Source of the DNA: Polyangia bacterium
Lineage (GTDB): Bacteria > Myxococcota_A > Polyangia > Polyangiales > Sandaracinaceae
DNA: 45,791 nt
Direction of reading: 5' to 3'
Assembly: GCA_030426845.1 (NCBI GenBank)
Contig: JAUHXR010000031.1
Coordinates: 1 to 45,791 of the forward strand
The position numbers and the translations under genes are program-made. Positions 1 through 7,589 of this stretch are shown here, piece by piece. The notes under the pieces are model-generated. The model was not told where the DNA came from and ran no database searches. It was given only the letters and a program-made list of their open reading frames with translations. Numbering within the stretch: the stretch's first letter is position 1; every line of letters starts with the position of its first letter.

Positions 1-995
1 GCCGGGATGACGACCTCGGCCTGGAGGCGCAGCTTCTCCAGCTCGGAGCGGATCTGCTGCAGCTCGAGCTCCGCGTTGGCGCGCGCGGTCTTGGCCGCCG
101 CCTCCGCCTCGCGCTCGACCGACTGGGCCTTGCCCTCGAGCTCGGCTTGCACGCGGCGAAGCTCGTTTTGCTTCATCTGGATCTCGGTGTTGGCGCCGGC
201 CTTGCTGATCTCGGCGCGCTGGGTCGCCGCGGCCTGGGCCTCGGCGATCTCCTGCATCGCCTGGTTCTCGGCGTTCTCCGCGTCGCGGAGCGCGTTCGCG
301 ATCGCCGGCCGCCCGATCGAGTCGAGGTAGCCGGTGTCGTCCGAGACGCTCTGGATCTTCAGCGTGTCGAGCTGAAGCCCCAGCTTGTCGAGGTCGTCCT
401 CGGCCGTGTCGATCAGGTTCTGCGCGAACTTGAGGCGGTCCTCGTTGACCTCCTCGGGCGTGAGCTGCGCGAGGACCTCGCGGAGCGCGCCCTCCATCGT
501 CTGCTGCGCGACGAGCTGGATCTCGCCGGTCGGCTTGCCGAGGAAGCGCTCGATGGCGTTGCCGATGAGGCGATCGTCGCTGTGGATCTTCACGTTCGCG
601 ATCGCGTGGATCATCAGCGGGATGTTCCCTCGCGAGTACGCGTTCTGGACCACGACGTCGACCGGGATGAGCGTCATGTCCATCCGATCGATGCGCTCGA
701 TGATCGGGTACTTGATCGACCGCCGCCCCTGGCGGACGACCTTGTAGCCCACGCGCTGCCCGTCGGGCGTCGTATAGCTTTTTCCGCTGAAGATCAGCGC
801 CTCATTGGGTCTCGCGATGTAGAGCAGCCGCCGCATGATCGCGACGAACAGGAGGATGCCCACCGCCAGGAGGAGGGCTCCGAAGACCACGTACCAGACC
901 GTGTCCAGCCCCGACGAGGAGGCCTGCGCGGTTAGGTCCGCGGCCTGATCGAGGCCCCCTCCGGGGCTCTGATAGGGCGCGTAGGGTTGTTGCAT
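1..995 (-). CDS. Flotillin-like SPFH/band-7 membrane scaffold protein, C-terminus cut by window edge
   Basis: Flotillins are membrane-anchored scaffolds that organise lipid microdomains. The reading frame starts at ATG 995 behind a clear AAAGGAGAG ribosome binding site and stays open to base 1, giving 331 visible codons of a protein usually 450-550 residues long. Residues about 33-54 form one hydrophobic segment after a Gln/Pro/Gly-rich head. The SPFH domain follows at about 58-230 (I-A-R-P-N-E-A at 60-66 is the typical entry). From about 235 an Ala/Glu/Gln-rich coiled coil begins, the hallmark of the flotillin C-terminal half. The neighbour upstream on the same strand (1120-1758) is an NfeD-like protein, the classic flotillin partner, 124 bases away. 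No minus-strand frame was listed here, but direct translation of the complement is unambiguous. Confidence 0.9.
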   Translation of the reverse strand, partial: MQQPYAPYQSPGGGLDQAADLTAQASSSGLDTVWYVVFGALLLAVGILLFVAIMRRLLYIARPNEALIFSGKSYTTPDGQRVGYKVVRQGRRSIKYPIIERIDRMDMTLIPVDVVVQNAYSRGNIPLMIHAIANVKIHSDDRLIGNAIERFLGKPTGEIQLVAQQTMEGALREVLAQLTPEEVNEDRLKFAQNLIDTAEDDLDKLGLQLDTLKIQSVSDDTGYLDSIGRPAIANALRDAENAENQAMQEIAEAQAAATQRAEISKAGANTEIQMKQNELRRVQAELEGKAQSVEREAEAAAKTARANAELELQQIRSELEKLRLQAEVVIP

Positions 996-1119
996 CGTCT
1001 CGTCTCTCCTTTGTCTCCGCGGCTGTCACCCCGCGGACCCCCCGGCGGCGCGAGCGCCGCCTTCGTCTGTCGATTCCGCCGCGCGCAGTCCTACGCTCGC
1101 GGCGCGAAAGTCCCCCGGG

Positions 1120-1758
1120 CTACCGGTCGGCCTTCTTGGCCGGATCCATCCGCGCGACCCGCGCGCGCGCCCCGTCCATCTCGACGATCAGGACCTCCTC
1201 CACGTCGTCGTAGGTCTCGTCTTCGAGCCCCGACGCGAGCAGGTCAACCGAGCTGCCGCGGATGTCGACGCGGACCTTGCCCATGCCGGCGCCCCGGATG
1301 GGCACGATCACGCGCGCGGTCTTGCCGATGTAGTCCTGGTCCGTCGTCACCCGCGAGTCCTTGTCGGAGCCGAGGCGGCGGATGAGGGTCACCGCCCCGA
1401 AGCCCGTCCCCGCGCCCATCGCGATCGCGAGGGCCAGCCCGATCCAGGGGCTCGAGACCAGGTCGAGCCCGTCGAGGGTCATGCCGGTCAGCCCGAAGAA
1501 CGCGAGGAAGAACACCCAGAAGCGAAGCGAGAGGAAGGCGTAGAGGAAGCCGGCGGGGTCGCCGTGGCCGAAGTCCTTGTCGAGCCCGCCGTCGGCCTCC
1601 GCCTCGAGGTCCGCGTCCGCGTCGGCGTCCACGTCCACGTCGGCATCGGCGTCCGCGTCCACGTCACCGTCGACGTCGTCCTGACCTCCGAGGAGGATCG
1701 AGGCGCCGAGCAGGACGCCCCCTACGATGAGTGAAAACAGGTACAGATAGATCAGCAA
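1120..1758 (-). CDS. NfeD-like OB-fold membrane protein, flotillin partner
   Basis: A 212-residue protein of the short NfeD type (YuaF/YqiJ-like, no protease domain), which pairs with flotillins at the membrane. Visible parts: membrane segment 1 at about 2-24; a striking acidic spacer at 27-62 made of alternating Asp with Val or Ala; membrane segments at about 71-90 and 98-128; and a soluble beta-rich OB-fold domain at about 145-212 containing Y-I-G-K-T-A-R. It is the first gene of a probable two-gene operon with the flotillin. The only start that includes the first membrane segment is TTG 1758, and no good ribosome binding site precedes it, so the true start is uncertain. The family call rests on domain order and on the flotillin neighbour. 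Confidence 0.82.
   Translation of the reverse strand: MLIYLYLFSLIVGGVLLGASILLGGQDDVDGDVDADADADVDVDADADADLEAEADGGLDKDFGHGDPAGFLYAFLSLRFWVFFLAFFGLTGMTLDGLDLVSSPWIGLALAIAMGAGTGFGAVTLIRRLGSDKDSRVTTDQDYIGKTARVIVPIRGAGMGKVRVDIRGSSVDLLASGLEDETYDDVEEVLIVEMDGARARVARMDPAKKADR
1591..1680 (-). repeat. Asp/Ala/Val codon repeat in the NfeD-like gene
   Basis: Alternating GAC with GCG/GCC/GTG codons encode residues 27-56 of the NfeD-like protein. The result is a run of short, imperfect hexanucleotide-type repeats and a strongly acidic, extracytoplasmic or cytoplasmic spacer between two membrane segments. Confidence 0.75.
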
Positions 1759-1925
1759 CGCGACGGTCCCCCGGCCGGTCAGCGGTCACCGCGACCCGCG
1801 TGTCCCGACGCCTCCGTGAGGAGGGCGGCCGGGTCGAAACGCGGTCCGTTCCCGCAACCGGGGAGGAGAATAGGTCATTCCGGAGATCCGCGCTCGGTCG
1901 GCGGGCGGCCCCGCGCGAAGAGAAA

Positions 1926-1954
1926 TTGACACCTGGGCGCCTGGGGGGATAGCT
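1926..1954 (+). promoter_or_regulatory. Candidate sigma-70-type promoter for the KDPG-aldolase-fold gene
   Basis: A perfect TTGACA (1926-1931) is followed after 17 bases by ATAGCT (1949-1954). Transcription would begin near 1961. That is just before ATG 1964 and downstream of the alternative GTG 1955, so if this promoter is used the protein starts at 1964 on an almost leaderless message. The -10 match is weak. Confidence 0.4.
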
Positions 1955-2617
1955 GTGTCCCCCATGGGGGAGGCCACCCAGCTCCTGGAGACCGCCCGGC
2001 TCGCGGCGATCGTCCAGTCGCCCGACCGCGCGGATCTGATCGAGCGCGCGCTCGCGGCCGCCAAGGGTGGCATCCAGCTCCTCGCCCTGCCCATCTCGGT
2101 GCCGTTCGTGGCCGAGATCGCGGCCGAGGTCGCCGACGCGGCCGACGTGACCGTGGGGATCAGCGACGTGGTCAAGGCCGACCACCTCAACGTGGCGATG
2201 GCGGCGGGCGCCGAGTTCGTGTTCTCGCCGGTGTTCGACCCCGAGCTGTTCGAGACCGGGCGCTCGCGCGGGATCGACGTCATCTGCTCGATCAGCACCC
2301 CGAACGAGCTGCGCTCCGCGTCGGCGATGCACGACGGCGCGATCTGCGTGGTGCCGGCGGCGGGCCTGGGCGGGCCGAGCTACGTCGGCTGGCTGCATCA
2401 GGCGTTCCCCGGGGTGCGCCTCATCGCGATGGGCGGGATCGGCTCGGACAGCGCGCCGCTCTACCTCGAGCGCGGCGCGGCCGCGGTGGTGGTCGATCAG
2501 GGCCTCTTCCCGGCGACCCTCGACCCCGAGGCGAACGCCGTGATCAGCATGCGCGCGATGGCCCTCGTCGAGCTCTGCGCCGACGCGAGCGCCGGCGAGC
2601 GCCAGTCCATCGTCTGA
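1955..2617 (+). CDS. KDPG/KHG-aldolase-fold protein lacking the catalytic residues
   Basis: A 220-residue TIM-barrel protein that aligns by eye along its length with Eda-type 2-keto-3-deoxy-6-phosphogluconate aldolases: A-A-I-V at 17-20, G-G-I at 38-40, A-G-A-E-F-V-F-S-P at 84-92, and the phosphate-binding G-G-I near the C-terminus. The residues that make Eda an aldolase are not there. The general-base Glu of the E-V-T-L-R strand is Ala44, its Arg is Ser48, and the Schiff-base Lys before F-F-P-A is Cys131. It is therefore unlikely to be a KDPG aldolase; a binding or regulatory role is possible. The start is GTG 1955 (GGGGGG six bases upstream) or ATG 1964 (fits the promoter at 1926). It stands alone, not in a sugar-acid operon. 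Confidence 0.72.
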   Translation: MSPMGEATQLLETARLAAIVQSPDRADLIERALAAAKGGIQLLALPISVPFVAEIAAEVADAADVTVGISDVVKADHLNVAMAAGAEFVFSPVFDPELFETGRSRGIDVICSISTPNELRSASAMHDGAICVVPAAGLGGPSYVGWLHQAFPGVRLIAMGGIGSDSAPLYLERGAAAVVVDQGLFPATLDPEANAVISMRAMALVELCADASAGERQSIV

Positions 2618-2641
2618 CCTCGCGCGCGGGCGCGTTACATT
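2614..2641 (+). promoter_or_regulatory. Candidate leaderless promoter of bpt
   Basis: CTGACC (2614-2619) overlaps the stop codon of the previous gene and is followed after 16 bases by TACATT (2636-2641), a TANNNT -10 box that ends seven bases before GTG 2648. The G run next to the start is too close to act as a normal ribosome binding site, so a leaderless message is the simplest reading. Confidence 0.4.
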
Positions 2642-2647
2642 CGGGGG

Positions 2648-3376
2648 GTGCGACCGCGCTGGACCTCCCGACGACCGCCCGAGCTGGTCGTGCACGACGC
2701 GCCGCACCGCTGCCCGTACCTGCCGGATCGCGACGCGACCCTGCCGATGCGCCTGCCCGCCCGCGCGCTCGGCCCCGAGGAGCTCGACGCCCGGCTCGCC
2801 GAGGGCGACCGGCGCCACGGCCCGTTCCTCTACCGTCCGAGCTGTGCGCCGTGCGTGGCCTGCGAGGCGATCCGCCTGCCGGTCCAGGAGCTTACCTCGC
2901 GCCGGGCCCACCGGCGGATCCTCGCGCGCGGCGACGCGGTCTTTCGCGTCGAGCTCGGGCCGCCCCTCGTCGACGCCGCGCGGCTCGAGCTCTACGAGAA
3001 GCACAAGCGTGAGCGCGACCTGGTGGCCGACTCGGGAGCTCGGCTCGACGCGCGCGGCTACCGCGGCTTCCTCGTCGACAGCTGCGCCGAGACCTACGAG
3101 CTGCGCTTCTATGACGGCAAGACGCTCGCCGCGGTCGCGGTGCTCGATCGGGGCGCGCGCGCGATGAGCGCGGTCTACTGCCTCTGGGACCCGGCCTACG
3201 CGCGGCTGAGCCTCGGCACCTACTCGATCCTCAAGCACGTCGAGCTCTGCCGGCGTTGGGATCTGACGCACCTGTACCTGGGCCTCTACATCGAGGACAA
3301 CCCGCACATGAGCTACAAGGCGCGCTTCCGGCCGCACGAGCGGCGGATCGCCGGCGCCTGGATCCGCTTCGACTGA
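2648..3376 (+). CDS. bpt: Aspartate/glutamate leucyltransferase (Bpt), N-end-rule protein transferase
   Basis: Bpt transfers leucine from leucyl-tRNA to proteins that begin with Asp or Glu, marking them for ClpS/ClpAP degradation in the cytoplasm. The 242-residue length is normal for the family. Typical motifs are present: H-R-C-P-Y-L at 20-25, Y-R-P-S-C-A-P-C-V-A-C at 62-72 with the conserved cysteines, Y-C-L-W-D near the middle, L-G-T-Y-S-I, and Y-L-G-L-Y-I followed by M-S-Y-K-A-R-F-R-P-H. The start is GTG 2648; nothing longer is possible without running into the preceding gene. It lies on the same strand 30 bases after the aldolase-fold gene but probably has its own promoter. An arginyl-transferase (ATE) activity cannot be fully excluded, because the two families share this fold. 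Confidence 0.93.
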   Translation: MRPRWTSRRPPELVVHDAPHRCPYLPDRDATLPMRLPARALGPEELDARLAEGDRRHGPFLYRPSCAPCVACEAIRLPVQELTSRRAHRRILARGDAVFRVELGPPLVDAARLELYEKHKRERDLVADSGARLDARGYRGFLVDSCAETYELRFYDGKTLAAVAVLDRGARAMSAVYCLWDPAYARLSLGTYSILKHVELCRRWDLTHLYLGLYIEDNPHMSYKARFRPHERRIAGAWIRFD

Positions 3377-3388
3377 GCGACCCGCGGC

Positions 3389-3787
3389 TCAGCGTGCGAG
3401 GAGGAGGAGGCCCTTGTCGGCCGCCGCGTCGAGCGCGGGCTCGGGGCCGACGGCGAGCCGCGGGCGATCGGTCACGAGCCGAGCCACCCGGTGCACCGAG
3501 CCGCGCTCGCGCAGGCACCGGTTGAGGAGCTCGACCACCGCGTCGACCGAGGGGCCGCCCGGATCCACGCTCGTCGCGAAGGACGCCGACCGGTCGTGCG
3601 CCCAGAGGATCACCGGCTCGGGCTCCCCCGGCGCGACCGGCTCGAGCAGCTCGGCCGCCTCGCGCGGGTAGCGCTCCACCGCCTCCGGCGGGACCTCCTC
3701 GAACTGGACCCCGGTGAGCTCGCCGGCGGCGGCGGCGGAGCAGCGGTAGAGGAGGTCCTCGACCAGCTCTTCACGGTCGGCGCTCAC
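3389..3787 (-). CDS. Unknown protein, C-terminal part of a frameshifted gene or second gene of an overlapping pair
   Basis: A 132-residue frame that starts at GTG 3787 and overlaps the TGA of the upstream frame as GTGA, the classic arrangement for translational coupling. The residues are protein-like (E-E-L-V-E-D-L-L-Y-R-C, then a Pro/Glu-rich part, W-A-H-D, and an end in L-L-L-L-A-R). The same frame stays open upstream to about 4081, and its residues between about 3845 and 3787 look more natural than the Arg/Ser-rich tail of the other frame there. So the alternative is one protein of about 330 residues broken by a single missing base near 3835-3855. I recognise no domain in either half. It lies tail to tail with bpt. 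Confidence 0.55.
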   Translation of the reverse strand: MSADREELVEDLLYRCSAAAAGELTGVQFEEVPPEAVERYPREAAELLEPVAPGEPEPVILWAHDRSASFATSVDPGGPSVDAVVELLNRCLRERGSVHRVARLVTDRPRLAVGPEPALDAAADKGLLLLAR

Positions 3788-4380
3788 CACCAGGCCAGCG
3801 CGGGCGAGGACCGCCTCCGCCCAGGCACCGCGCGGGGCCGAGCGTGATGCGCGAGCTCGAGGAGCGCGTCCCGGATGGACACCGCCGCCGCCTCGTCGGT
3901 CACCGGCTCGCGGGCCCGCGCCTCGAGCGCCTCGAGGTCGGGCCGGAGGCCGGGCGCGGGCGTCATCGGCCGAGGCCCCGCCTCGCCCAGCGCGTAGCTG
4001 AGCACGGAGCGCACCCGCTCCTCCGGCTCGCGGTCGCGCCACCCCTGGATCCAGCGCGCGACGCTGGGCTGCTCGGCGCACTCGCGGAGCAGCGCGCCGA
4101 AGGTGAGCTGCAGATCGAAGGGCCGCTCCTGCTTGGCCGCCTCACGGAGGCTCTCCGCGAGCCCGTCGCGCATCCGGCGGTCGCCGCTCTGGACCCGCGC
4201 GATCACGTAGCCGCGCGGCGGGAAGCGGAACGGCTCGCTGAAGAACGGCTCGGTGGCCGCCGGCAGGGGCTGGCTGAAGCGCTGGGTCAGGGCGCTCGAG
4301 GGTCGGGCGACGATGTGCACGAGGGGGGGAGCCACGGCCGCCTGGGTGTGGACGACCCGGACCGATCGGGCCAGGAACAT
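3784..4380 (-). CDS. Unknown protein, N-terminal part of a frameshifted gene or first gene of an overlapping pair
   Basis: A 198-residue frame from ATG 4380. The first 175 or so residues look like a genuine soluble protein (W-I-Q-G-W-R, R-V-R-S-V-L-S-Y-A-L-G-E, S-I-R-D-A-L-L-E-L). The last 20 become rich in Arg, Pro and Ser with rare AGG and CCT codons, as expected after a frame slip. In the other frame the same bases continue sensibly into the downstream coding region. No domain is recognised and there is no signal peptide. It is divergent from the quinone oxidoreductase at 4486, with about 100 bases between them for both promoters. Confidence 0.6.
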   Translation of the reverse strand: MFLARSVRVVHTQAAVAPPLVHIVARPSSALTQRFSQPLPAATEPFFSEPFRFPPRGYVIARVQSGDRRMRDGLAESLREAAKQERPFDLQLTFGALLRECAEQPSVARWIQGWRDREPEERVRSVLSYALGEAGPRPMTPAPGLRPDLEALEARAREPVTDEAAAVSIRDALLELAHHARPRAVPGRRRSSPALAWW

Positions 4381-4485
4381 CGGCCTTAGGCGGGGCTTAG
4401 GACGACCTTACGGGCCACCCGTGTGGGCGCGAGAGCCTCACGATCTCGAGGGCTTGGGCGAGGGGGACGGTGGTACGGTCCGGCC

Positions 4486-5463
4486 ATGAAGGCGCTTTTG
4501 GTCAAGGAGCTCGGGGGCCCCAACACCCTGGTCTACGAGGACGTCCCGGACCCGGAGGTCGGGCCGGGTCAGGTGCTCGTCGACGTGCGGGCGGCCGGGG
4601 TGAACTTCCCCGATCTGCTGATCATCGAGGGGAAGTACCAGTTCCAGCCGCCGCTGCCCTTCTCGCCCGGGGGCGAGGTCGCGGGGGTGGTCGCGGCGAT
4701 CGGCGACGGGGTCGAGCGGTTCGCGGTGGGCGACCGGGTGGTCGCGATGGGCATCTGGGGCGGCTACGCCGAGAAGATGCTCGCGGCCCAGGAGCGCGTC
4801 CTGCCGCTCCCGGACGAGGTGTCCTTCGAGGTCGGCGGCTCCACGATCACGACCTACGGCACGATGCTCTACGCGCTGCGCGACCGGGGCCAGCTGAAGG
4901 CCGGCGAGACGGTCCTCGTGCTCGGCGCGGCCGGCGGGGTGGGGACCGCGTCGATCGAGCTCGCCAAGGCGATGGGGGCCAAGGTCATCGCGGCGGTGGG
5001 CAGCGACGACAAGGTCGAGGTCTGCCGGCGGCTCGGCGCCGACGAGGTCATCAACTACGCGCGCGAGGACCTCAAGCAGCGCGCCAAGGCGCTGAGCGGC
5101 GGCGGGGTGGACGTGGTGGTCGACCCGGTCGGCGGCGCGCACTCCGAGGCCGCGCTCCGCGCCATGGCCTGGGGCGGACGCTTCCTCGTGATCGGCTTCG
5201 CGGCCGGCGAGATCCCGCGGATCCCCCTCAACCTCACGCTCCTGAAGAGCTGCGCGATCGTCGGCGTGTTCTGGGGCGCGTGGCTCGCGCGTGATCCGGC
5301 GGCCGGGGCGGCCCAGCTCGTCGAGATCGGCCAGCGGATCGCGGCCGGCGAGCTCACCCCGCTCGTCTCCCGGACCTACCCGCTCGCCGAGGGCGCCCGC
5401 GCGCTCGAGGACGTCGCCGCGCGGCGCGCGACCGGCAAGATCGTGCTGCTCCCCCGAGGGTAG
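4486..5463 (+). CDS. Zinc-free NADPH:quinone oxidoreductase, medium-chain dehydrogenase family
   Basis: A 325-residue cytoplasmic oxidoreductase of the QOR/zeta-crystallin type, expected to pass electrons from NADPH to a quinone or enone. The N-terminal GroES-like half carries G-V-N-F-P-D and G-E-V-A-G-V-V. The Rossmann half has the nucleotide loop G-A-A-G-G-V-G at 147-153, followed by S-I-E-L-A-K-A-M-G-A-K-V-I. The catalytic-zinc cysteine and the structural-zinc cysteine cluster of alcohol dehydrogenases are absent. The ATG at 4486 opens the conserved M-K-A-L-L start; upstream extensions are unconvincing. A TACGGT box sits at -12 to -7 from the start and no Shine-Dalgarno sequence is seen. 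The substrate cannot be told from sequence. Confidence 0.88.
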   Translation: MKALLVKELGGPNTLVYEDVPDPEVGPGQVLVDVRAAGVNFPDLLIIEGKYQFQPPLPFSPGGEVAGVVAAIGDGVERFAVGDRVVAMGIWGGYAEKMLAAQERVLPLPDEVSFEVGGSTITTYGTMLYALRDRGQLKAGETVLVLGAAGGVGTASIELAKAMGAKVIAAVGSDDKVEVCRRLGADEVINYAREDLKQRAKALSGGGVDVVVDPVGGAHSEAALRAMAWGGRFLVIGFAAGEIPRIPLNLTLLKSCAIVGVFWGAWLARDPAAGAAQLVEIGQRIAAGELTPLVSRTYPLAEGARALEDVAARRATGKIVLLPRG

Positions 5464-5475
5464 ACCGGTCCGGCC

Positions 5476-5919
5476 TCAGTCGAGGCGGAAGGTCCGCTCT
5501 CCGTCCTCGGAGCGGAGCACGCCCGACGCGTCGAGGATCGCCCGCGGCCCGAGGAGCTCGCGCGCGCGCCGGAAGCGACGGACCTCGCGGAGCAGACCGA
5601 GAGCGGCGAAGGGCACCATGAGCGCGAGGGCCGCGCCGAGGAACCACGCGCCGGTGGTGAGGAGCGCGCCGGGCGCAGGTGCGTGTCCCTCGAGGAGCGC
5701 CGCGCCATGGACGCAAAGGACGCCGGTAGGGGTGAGCACCGCGGCCGCGAGCCCGACCGCCAGGGCGAAGAGGCCCCGGGCGCGCCGCGCCTCCTCGCGG
5801 GGGGTCGGCAGGCTCACGACGCGGGTGCGCAGCCCGGGGTCGGGGCGGCGGTAGCCGTCCCCGAGGGACTCCTCGGGCATACGCCGGGCCATCCGGGCGA
5901 GCGCGTCGAGCGTGAGCAT
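5476..5919 (-). CDS. Small two-span membrane protein of unknown function
   Basis: A 147-residue protein. About 45 soluble residues rich in Arg are followed by two hydrophobic spans: one with L-F-A-L-A-V-G-L-A-A-A-V-L, and one with A-W-F-L-G-A-A-L-A-L-M-V-P-F, leading into L-G-L-L. After these comes a charged C-terminal tail of about 40 residues. I do not recognise a family. ATG 5919 is preferred over a longer frame that runs upstream with shadow-like Arg/Ser composition. It is convergent with the quinone oxidoreductase (12-base gap), and its start faces the DUF4331-like gene at 6027. Confidence 0.6.
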   Translation of the reverse strand: MLTLDALARMARRMPEESLGDGYRRPDPGLRTRVVSLPTPREEARRARGLFALAVGLAAAVLTPTGVLCVHGAALLEGHAPAPGALLTTGAWFLGAALALMVPFAALGLLREVRRFRRARELLGPRAILDASGVLRSEDGERTFRLD

Positions 5920-6026
5920 CGACCACAATCGTCGCCGACTTCGCGCCCCACGTCGAACCGACCGCGCGGGCGCCTCGTAGGTCCAGTGGCTCCGGGGGGA
6001 CCCCGCGGAGCGGATGGAGGATCCCA

Positions 6027-6776
6027 ATGAGAGAGAGACTGAGTACCTTGGCCCTCGTCGCCGCGGGCGGCGCAGCCGTCGCCGCGCTGGCGATGCTCGC
6101 GCCGGACGGCGCGTCCGGGGCCGATCACACCGACTCGCCGAACGCCTCGGCGGAGCCGTCGGCCGACATCGGCGACTTCTACGCCTGGATGAGCGGCGAC
6201 GGCAGCGACGTCAACATGATCATCACCGTCAACCCGTTCGCGGGCGCGGCGACGCAGTTCCCGACGTCGACCCAGTACGTGTTCCACACCAACAGCCGGC
6301 CCGCGTTCGGCATGGCGGTCGCGGAGACCAACGACGTCGTCTGCCAGTTCTACGACGTCAACGCGATCGAGTGCTGGGTGCTCGACAACGACGGCAACGT
6401 CGCGGCCTACGTCGAGGGCGACCCGAGCAACCCGAGCGGCCTCACCAACGCGGCGGGCAACCTCCGCGTCTACGCGGGCGTCCGCAACGACCCGTTCTTC
6501 TTCGAGCTCGGCGGCTTCGCGGCCACCGGCACGCTCGTGCGGGGCGCGGCCGGCTCACTGACCTTCGACATGGGCAACTGCCCGCAGCTCGACATGGCCA
6601 CCTCGAACGCGGTCGTGAGCACGCTGACGACCAACGACGGCGACGGCACCTCGGCGCCCGAGGACGACCTCGCGGGGACCAACGTCCTCGCGCTCGTGGT
6701 CCAGATCGACGAGAGCCTCGTCAACACCGGCGGCGACATCGTAGGCGCGTGGGCGGCGACCCACGCGGCCCCGTGA
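6027..6776 (+). CDS. Secreted DUF4331-like protein
   Basis: A 249-residue exported protein. A signal peptide covers about 1-32 (basic start, long Ala/Leu stretch, S-G-A cleavage site). The mature N-terminus A-D-H-x-D-S-P, then A-D-I-G-D-F-Y-A-W, is the recognisable opening of the DUF4331 family, a periplasmic or extracellular beta-rich domain of unknown function. Full-length members are usually about 400-500 residues, so this looks like the N-terminal half only. The next gene, 11 bases downstream, may supply the rest. A good GGAGG sits six bases before ATG 6027. Function is unknown. Confidence 0.78.
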   Translation: MRERLSTLALVAAGGAAVAALAMLAPDGASGADHTDSPNASAEPSADIGDFYAWMSGDGSDVNMIITVNPFAGAATQFPTSTQYVFHTNSRPAFGMAVAETNDVVCQFYDVNAIECWVLDNDGNVAAYVEGDPSNPSGLTNAAGNLRVYAGVRNDPFFFELGGFAATGTLVRGAAGSLTFDMGNCPQLDMATSNAVVSTLTTNDGDGTSAPEDDLAGTNVLALVVQIDESLVNTGGDIVGAWAATHAAP

Positions 6777-6787
6777 GGAGAAGCGAC

Positions 6788-7522
6788 ATGCGTAGGAACC
6801 TCACCACCCTCTTCGCGCTCCTCGCGCTGTCCAGCGTCGCGCTCACCGGCTGCGACGACGGCGACGGCGGCACCGACTCGGGCCCCGGCAACGACGCCGG
6901 CCCCGTCACCAACGACGACGCGGGACCTGGCCCCACCGACGCCGGCCCTGGCCCCACCGACGCCGGCCCCGGCGGCCCGATGGCCCGCGGCATGGCCAAC
7001 CCGCCCACGCTCGGCAACCAGATCGACCGCGCCGGTCGCCCCGCGGTGAGCAGCGCGCTCATCGGGACCTTCACGATCGTCGACGACGCGATGCGTGACG
7101 CGGCCAAGAACGCCTACAACGAGGACTCCGATCCGAGCATGTGGGCCGCGAACTACACCGACGACATCGCCAACAACCTCGGCGTGCTCGACGGCGTGGA
7201 TCGCAACTGCGGCAACCAGCTCGCGGCCGGCGCGACCGACGCGCCCGAGCGCTACGACGCGCTCGCCGGCGTCCTCGCGGCCGACTACCTCCTCATCGAC
7301 ACGACCGACACGGCGTGCCCCGAGTACCTCGGGGTCGAGGCCGAGGCGCTCGGCGTGGTGCCCGACGGCGGCTGCGGCGGCCGGCGGCCCACCGCCGACA
7401 TCATCGAGCGGAGCTACTCGGTCCTCGTGGCCGGCGCGCTCAGCGGCATCGACGACGGCATCACGAGCGACGACGCCACCCACAGCGACGACACGTTCCC
7501 GTTCCTCGCCGCGCCGCTCTGA
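6788..7522 (+). CDS. Lipoprotein resembling the C-terminal part of DUF4331 proteins
   Basis: A 244-residue lipoprotein with a signal peptide ending in L-T-G-C (lipidated Cys22). About 45 residues of Asp/Gly/Pro/Ala linker follow, including two exact G-P-T-D-A-G-P units. The folded part starts near 70 with L-G-N-Q-I-D-R-A-G-R-P-A-V, a phrase typical of the second half of DUF4331 domains, and contains three cysteines outside the lipobox. GAGGAG overlaps the stop of the upstream gene and serves ATG 6788, so the pair is co-translated or tightly linked. The suggestion that the two proteins form one split DUF4331 unit is inference. Confidence 0.75.
   Translation: MRRNLTTLFALLALSSVALTGCDDGDGGTDSGPGNDAGPVTNDDAGPGPTDAGPGPTDAGPGGPMARGMANPPTLGNQIDRAGRPAVSSALIGTFTIVDDAMRDAAKNAYNEDSDPSMWAANYTDDIANNLGVLDGVDRNCGNQLAAGATDAPERYDALAGVLAADYLLIDTTDTACPEYLGVEAEALGVVPDGGCGGRRPTADIIERSYSVLVAGALSGIDDGITSDDATHSDDTFPFLAAPL
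6926..6967 (+). repeat. Exact 21-bp tandem duplication in a lipoprotein linker
   Basis: Two identical 21-bp units (6926-6946 and 6947-6967) encode repeated Pro-Gly-Pro-Thr-Asp-Ala-Gly in the linker behind the lipobox of the DUF4331-related lipoprotein. Such a repeat can change length by slippage without breaking the frame. Confidence 0.85.
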
Positions 7523-7542
7523 GCGGCACGACGGTCTCCCCT

Positions 7543-7579
7543 GCGCGGCGCCGCGGGCCCTCGGGCCTCGGCGCCGCGC
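7543..7579. terminator. Bidirectional terminator-like hairpin between convergent genes
   Basis: An 11-bp perfect stem (7543-7553 with 7569-7579) encloses 15 bases that can fold further through GGGCCC/GGGCC. It lies exactly between the ends of the lipoprotein gene (7522) and the kinase gene (7590). No T tract follows on either strand. Confidence 0.65.
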
Positions 7580-7589
7580 GCCTGTTCCG

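Noticed and set aside
6014-6787. A frame that would fuse the DUF4331-like gene region to the following lipoprotein
   Set aside because: The upstream residues are an Arg-rich shadow of the secreted protein in another frame; the lipoprotein has its own ribosome binding site and signal peptide at 6788.
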